DNA of 25,530 nt, taken from NCBI GenBank assembly GCA_937884995.1, contig CAKZZL010000019.1, forward strand, positions 1 to 25,530, given 5' to 3'. This stretch comes from an uncultured Clostridia bacterium (GTDB taxonomy: Bacteria; Bacillota; Clostridia; Oscillospirales; Acutalibacteraceae). The notes under the pieces are model-generated. The model did not search any database. It had not been told where the DNA came from and saw nothing but the letters and a program-made list of their open reading frames with translations. Positions within the stretch are counted from its first letter, which is position 1; each line of letters starts with the position of its first letter. Shown here piece after piece: positions 21,388 through 25,530 of this stretch. The translations under genes and the position numbers were made by a program.

Positions 21388-24300
21388 ATGAAAAGATACA
21401 GCTATGATTGGGAGAACCCTCAGATATTCAAAAAGCAAAAAGAGGACGGTCACGTTCTTGCATTTCCATATGACAATGAAGAAAGTGCCTTAAACCGTTC
21501 AGAGCCGGAAAGCAAGTTTTCGCTTAACGGTATCTGGAAATTCCATTGGCAAAGAGGACTTGAAGATTGTCCGGAGGATTTTTATCTCAAAGATTTTGAT
21601 GCATCATTCTGGAATGATATTAAGGTTCCGTCGGTATGGCAGATGCAGGATACCGGAAGTTATCCCTACTATTATGCTAGTACATATTGCAGAGCTCTGT
21701 CCAGGAAGAAAAATAAAATCCCCTCAATAGATCACTCAATGCAGGAAATCGGTATATATATACGGGATTTCACTCTCCCAGAGTCCTTTAAGGGCAGCCA
21801 GCTTTTCCTTCACTTCGGCGCTGCGAAGTCCGCGCTTGAAGTTTATGTCAACGGACATTTTGCAGGATACTCACAGGGATCGATGACTCCTCATGAGTTT
21901 GATGTAACTGAATATATTTGCGAAGGCGAAAACAGGATTGCCGCAAAAGTTTACAGATATTCCGACGGTGCATATCTTGAAGACCAGGATATGTGGCTTC
22001 TTTGCGGAATATACCGTGATGTATATCTCTACAGCGAAGCAAAGCAATGCATCCGTGACTTCTATATAACGACAGACCTTGATGAGAAATATACAGACAG
22101 TAAGACTGACCTTCAGATACAAATCAATAATTATGCCGAAGAGAAAAAAGCAGTCCTGAAAGCCGAAATAATTGATGAAAACGAGCGTATAACTCTCGGT
22201 GAAAGCGAGATAGACTTAAAGGATAGAATAACGAAAGTAAATTTTTCAAAGCTCATAGAGAATCCTAAAAAGTGGTCTGCAGAAACTCCCTATCTTTATA
22301 AGCTTCTCATCTCCATGACAGTCGACGGAAAGACTATATATAAATGTATAAGGTTCGGTTTCAAAAAAGTGGAGATCAAAGGCGAAAAAATGCTCTTTAA
22401 CGGCAAGCAAATGATGCTGCGCGGTGTAAACCGTCACGACTTTGACCCGGATAACGGCTGGGCAGTTCCAAAAGAACGCTTTTATGAAGACCTAAAGCTC
22501 ATGAAAAGAGCAAATATAAACGCAATCAGAACATCTCACTACCCTGATGATCCGATTATATATGATATTGCGGATGAATACGGATTCTATCTTATGGATG
22601 AATGCGATCTTGAGACTCACGGTGTAAGGCGAAAAGGTGTCCCCGGTGACAATCCCCTGTGGACCGGTGCCGTTGTTGACAGAATGGAGCGTATGGTTTT
22701 GAGAGACAGAAACCATGCCTGCATATTCATGTGGTCGCTCGGAAATGAAGCAGGCGACGGTGAAAACTTCTTGAAGATGAAACAGGCAGCTCTCGCTCTT
22801 GATGATACACGTCAGTTCCATTATGAAGGTGACTTTGATTTTACAAAGAGTGATGTTATCTCCCGCATGTATCCTATGGAAGATACAATGAAAAAACTCG
22901 GGAACAAGGAAGCAATAACAATAAGTATTTATGATAATATTGCCAATGCTCTGGCAGCAGATTCAAAGCCGATTAACGCTGAGCACTATAACCGTCCTGT
23001 TCTTTTATGCGAATATGCTCACTCGATGGAAAACTCACTCGGCAATTTTCAGGAATATATGGATGATTTTGAAAAATATGACAATATGCACGGCGGCTTT
23101 ATCTGGGACTTTGTAGACCAGGCAATTCGCAAGTATAGCGAAAACGGCATGGAATGGCTTTACGGCAGCGATTTTGAAAAATATGAACCCGGCAGATACA
23201 ATCACCTGCCTAACACAACTGCCATTACCGGCAGCAACACATATTTTTGCGCCAACGGTATAATCGCTGCAGACAGGAAACCGCATCCCTCATATTATGA
23301 AGTTAAAAAAGTATATTGTGAAATAAAGGTTAAAGAAAACGATATTTCAAAAGGAATCTATACATTAATAAACAAGAAACTCTTCACAGACCTTTCCGAC
23401 TTTGAATTCAAATGGAGCCTTCAGGCCAATGGACTTGAAATTCAAAGCGGTATCCTTGATATAAATTGTGAGCCTTCATCACAAATCGACTTTAAGATTC
23501 CATATGATTTGTCTCAGCTTCCTGACAAGGAATGTGTTCTCATAATCTCTTATCTTAATCGCAATGAGCATCCATGGTGTGAAAAGGGATATGAGCAAAG
23601 CTTTGACCAGTTCCTGATAAAAAAAGCTCCCCTGCCTCTGGAGATTAAAAACGACAAGCTATTAAATTTTGTTAAGGACAACGGCGGTGTATTTGTGGAT
23701 GGTGAGAATTTCTCACTGAGAATCAGAAACGGCAAGATTGTTTCATGGATTATAGACGGTAAAGAGATGCTTCGTTCTGCAATTGCTCCGAATTACTTCA
23801 GAGCGGTAACGGACAATGACCTTTCAACCACCAACTTCATGCCACCTCTCATTCCTTTGCATCCCTATTTCAACTGGCAAAAGGCTACAAACGGAGCCAA
23901 AGGCAGTGTAAGCAGTGTAAAGAAGAACGGTACCGGTCAGGTAATAATCGAGATAGACTGGAATGTTGCGCACTTCACTGATGCTAAATCCCTTATCAAA
24001 GTGAATTCCGATGCCAGCATCGAAATAACCCACACAGGTATTCCAAAAGGAATCGATCTTTTGAGATTTGGCACACAAATCGGACTTTTAAGGGAGTTTG
24101 ATAATGTCAGCTGGTTTGGAAGAGGACCTCAGGAAACATATATTGACAGAAAGACGGGCGGAAAGATCACACTCCACAATATGGCGGTCAAAGATCTCGA
24201 GCACCACTATATGCGTCCTCAGGAAAACGGTAATCGTACGGATGTAAATTATGTTGAGTTTACGAACAAGGAAAAGAAAGGTATCCGTTTTGAAAGCCTG

Positions 24301-24528
24301 ACCGATATTCCGATTTGCTTTTCTGCCCATCACTATACACAGGATGAATTGCAGCTGGCAAAACATATACATGAACTCAAAGACCGGGATATCACGATGG
24401 TTAATATTGACTTAAATCAAATGGGTGTAGGCGGAGACATGCCGGGCGATGCAAAAGTCCGTGAGCCGTACATTATGCATAAGGACGTAAAATATACATA
24501 CTCATTCCGCATAAGCCCCATTAACTGA
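21388..24528 (+). CDS. lacZ: Beta-galactosidase, glycoside hydrolase family 2
   Basis: Hydrolyses terminal beta-galactosides such as lactose by the retaining mechanism. The 1046 residues match the LacZ five-domain plan: a jelly-roll sugar-binding domain (LNGIWKFHW, VPSVWQM, VYVNGHFAGYSQGS), immunoglobulin-like domains, a TIM barrel with GVNRHDFDP, and a C-terminal small-chain domain (FGRGPQETYIDR, MRPQENGNRTDV). The acid/base is Glu454 in WSLGNEAGDG and the nucleophile Glu542 in CEYAHSMENSLGN. There is no signal peptide, so it acts in the cytoplasm. The ATG at 21388 follows GGGAGG by 6-7 bases; a TTG at 21361 lies upstream of that site. No sugar transporter, kinase or regulator adjoins it, and it is the only catabolic gene in the window, divergent from rpoBC, so it may be a local insertion. 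Other beta-linked substrates are possible. Confidence 0.95.
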   Translation: MKRYSYDWENPQIFKKQKEDGHVLAFPYDNEESALNRSEPESKFSLNGIWKFHWQRGLEDCPEDFYLKDFDASFWNDIKVPSVWQMQDTGSYPYYYASTYCRALSRKKNKIPSIDHSMQEIGIYIRDFTLPESFKGSQLFLHFGAAKSALEVYVNGHFAGYSQGSMTPHEFDVTEYICEGENRIAAKVYRYSDGAYLEDQDMWLLCGIYRDVYLYSEAKQCIRDFYITTDLDEKYTDSKTDLQIQINNYAEEKKAVLKAEIIDENERITLGESEIDLKDRITKVNFSKLIENPKKWSAETPYLYKLLISMTVDGKTIYKCIRFGFKKVEIKGEKMLFNGKQMMLRGVNRHDFDPDNGWAVPKERFYEDLKLMKRANINAIRTSHYPDDPIIYDIADEYGFYLMDECDLETHGVRRKGVPGDNPLWTGAVVDRMERMVLRDRNHACIFMWSLGNEAGDGENFLKMKQAALALDDTRQFHYEGDFDFTKSDVISRMYPMEDTMKKLGNKEAITISIYDNIANALAADSKPINAEHYNRPVLLCEYAHSMENSLGNFQEYMDDFEKYDNMHGGFIWDFVDQAIRKYSENGMEWLYGSDFEKYEPGRYNHLPNTTAITGSNTYFCANGIIAADRKPHPSYYEVKKVYCEIKVKENDISKGIYTLINKKLFTDLSDFEFKWSLQANGLEIQSGILDINCEPSSQIDFKIPYDLSQLPDKECVLIISYLNRNEHPWCEKGYEQSFDQFLIKKAPLPLEIKNDKLLNFVKDNGGVFVDGENFSLRIRNGKIVSWIIDGKEMLRSAIAPNYFRAVTDNDLSTTNFMPPLIPLHPYFNWQKATNGAKGSVSSVKKNGTGQVIIEIDWNVAHFTDAKSLIKVNSDASIEITHTGIPKGIDLLRFGTQIGLLREFDNVSWFGRGPQETYIDRKTGGKITLHNMAVKDLEHHYMRPQENGNRTDVNYVEFTNKEKKGIRFESLTDIPICFSAHHYTQDELQLAKHIHELKDRDITMVNIDLNQMGVGGDMPGDAKVREPYIMHKDVKYTYSFRISPIN

Positions 24529-24540
24529 AAAAGATAAATT

Positions 24541-24570
24541 AAAAAATCCCTGCCGGACAGGGATTTTTTT
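24541..24570. terminator. Bidirectional terminator
   Basis: AAAAAATCCCTG (24541-24552) and CAGGGATTTTTT (24558-24569) form a 12-bp stem with a 5-base loop and T runs on both strands. It ends the plus-strand beta-galactosidase transcript 12 bases after its stop and the minus-strand zinc-ribbon gene 14 bases after its stop. Confidence 0.95.
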
Positions 24571-24584
24571 AATTTGAATGTTAA

Positions 24585-25316
24585 TTAATAAAAGACATCG
24601 GTTACTTTGAAACTTGCATCTTTCAAATCTTCTATTTCGTAGTTTTCAAGATGAAGAAAGATTTTTTGCCTATCTGTTTTACCGGCTTCAAGGCATTCTA
24701 TATATGCCGAATCCTTATAAAGCCTTGTTTCGCCTTTCCAGGCCTCAACATCCACAAAACAGCTTATTGTCTCATCGCTGACATTTTTTACATTGACTTC
24801 AAGATATGAATAACTGCTGCCGTCTTCATACTTTCCGGACTTGAAAGCGCCGAGTTTCACCTCTACTTTATCAGACATATCGATAATTTCATCACTGTCT
24901 TCGTCATAATCAAAATCGTAATCGTAATCATCATATTCATCATATATATCGACATATGCGTTGCTGTGTATATTGTCGCTTATTTCTTCACCGAAAATGG
25001 CAATTGGAATTACAGCAAAGCAAAGCATAATAATGATTATTGAAGTGATAATAGCGGTAACGACCTGTGTGATAACACCTGCCAAAGCTCCCTTACCTAC
25101 GGATTTTGCTCTTAACGGTGTTCTGTCATTGAATACAAGATAGAGTATAAGGCCGACAATCGGAAAGAAAAATCCTAAAACTGCAAATCCGAAACTGGAC
25201 TTATCATTCGGATCATACTGTCTGGCTCCCGTCTGGAAAACAGGATTAACAGTTCCGCAATGGATACAATATTTTGAGTCATTGGCTATTTCCTTACCAC
25301 ATGAAGTACAATACAT
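24585..25316 (-). CDS. Zinc-ribbon membrane protein of unknown function
   Basis: I recognise the domain style but not a specific family function. The 243 residues begin with a zinc ribbon (Cys3, Cys6, Cys17, Cys20), followed by two hydrophobic segments (about 41-62 and 79-108), a strikingly acidic, Asp/Tyr-rich linker at 121-149 with repeated DYD units, and a C-terminal domain of about 90 residues with alternating strands (YLEVNVKNVSDETISCFVDVEAW) that resembles the FxLYD-type extracellular beta domains of Firmicutes. The likely topology is ribbon in the cytoplasm, hairpin in the membrane, acidic linker and beta domain on whichever side the second segment exits. The ATG follows GGAGGAG by 5 bases. 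No good promoter was found upstream; it is divergent from a tRNA gene. Confidence 0.85.
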   Translation of the reverse strand: MYCTSCGKEIANDSKYCIHCGTVNPVFQTGARQYDPNDKSSFGFAVLGFFFPIVGLILYLVFNDRTPLRAKSVGKGALAGVITQVVTAIITSIIIIMLCFAVIPIAIFGEEISDNIHSNAYVDIYDEYDDYDYDFDYDEDSDEIIDMSDKVEVKLGAFKSGKYEDGSSYSYLEVNVKNVSDETISCFVDVEAWKGETRLYKDSAYIECLEAGKTDRQKIFLHLENYEIEDLKDASFKVTDVFY

Positions 25317-25403
25317 AAAATCTCCTCCTTCATCAATGTTCTTTCAACTAAACACTATCACAATTTCTACAAAAAAACAAGCAAAAAAATATTGAAAAAA
25401 ATG

Positions 25404-25432
25404 TTGACATATCTTTTTAATTGTGATATCCT
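25404..25432 (+). promoter_or_regulatory. Promoter for tRNA-Val
   Basis: TTGACA (25404-25409), 17-base spacer, TATCCT (25427-25432), about 37 bases before the mature tRNA 5' end. The intervening leader is GC-rich relative to the flanks. Confidence 0.65.
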
Positions 25433-25468
25433 ATACAAGCCGCTGAAAACAGCAGCAAGGCGCGTTGT

Positions 25469-25530
25469 GGGAGCATAGCTCAGCTGGGAGAGCATCTGCC
25501 TTACAAGCAGAGGGTCACAGGTTCGAGCCC
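25469..25530 (+). tRNA. tRNA-Val (anticodon UAC), 3' end cut by window edge
   Basis: Acceptor GGGAGCA, D-arm TAGCTCAGCTGGGAGAGCA, anticodon arm TCTGC-CTTACAA-GCAGA with anticodon TAC, and the first half of the T-arm (ACAGGTTCGAGCCC) are present. The 3' side of the T-arm, acceptor strand and CCA lie beyond the window. It may open a tRNA cluster. Confidence 0.93.

Noticed and set aside
25340..25400. Minus-strand promoter for the zinc-ribbon gene
   Set aside because: Only a GATAGT with a poor -35 at non-ideal spacing in a T-rich tract; too weak to list.
1..25530. CRISPR array, prophage, transposase or toxin-antitoxin locus
   Set aside because: No regularly spaced repeats beyond one pair at the left edge, and no recognisable mobile-element or defence genes.

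Overview
The window reads as a chromosomal segment of a low-to-moderate GC, anaerobic Clostridia-type Firmicute. This rests on the gene content and protein styles: Clostridial RpoB/RpoC of about 1235 and 1193 residues, a long S12, a DUF896 (YnzC-like) protein, an OhrR-type regulator with Bacillus-like numbering, strong AGGAGG ribosome binding sites and good sigma-A-type promoters. I cannot name the species from sequence alone.

Nearly everything from position 246 to 21272 lies on the minus strand. Read in the direction of transcription (right to left), it begins with the core gene-expression block. rpoB-rpoC start from a consensus promoter and end at a terminator. rpsL-rpsG-fusA then start from a second promoter, followed by tuf from its own promoter and a strong terminator. 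A small DUF896 gene follows. Next comes a two-gene unit encoding a divergent type IIA topoisomerase (B-like then A-like subunit), whose promoter is embedded in a perfect 11-bp inverted repeat. After that come secG with tRNA-Lys(UUU), and a sirtuin-nitroreductase pair with its own promoter.

The left end holds the most coherent accessory system: a four-gene unit gpx - ohrR - trxB-like - trxA. It has one promoter, an OhrR-like palindromic operator just downstream of the -10 and a terminator beyond trxA. The peroxidase carries the two cysteines of thioredoxin-dependent glutathione peroxidases. The regulator has the Cys15/Tyr29/Tyr40 sensing set of OhrR. The reductase has the CxxC redox motif but lacks the usual HRRxxxR NADPH-phosphate motif. 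Together they look like a self-contained, peroxide-inducible thioredoxin-peroxidase module. Bases 1-245 hold no convincing gene, only a pair of direct repeats and a REP-like hairpin.

The right end is different. A large cytoplasmic GH2 beta-galactosidase gene runs on the plus strand, divergent from rpoB, so rpoBC is not preceded by rplJ-rplL as it usually is. A bidirectional terminator separates it from a minus-strand zinc-ribbon membrane protein. A plus-strand promoter then leads into a tRNA-Val(UAC) gene cut off by the window edge.
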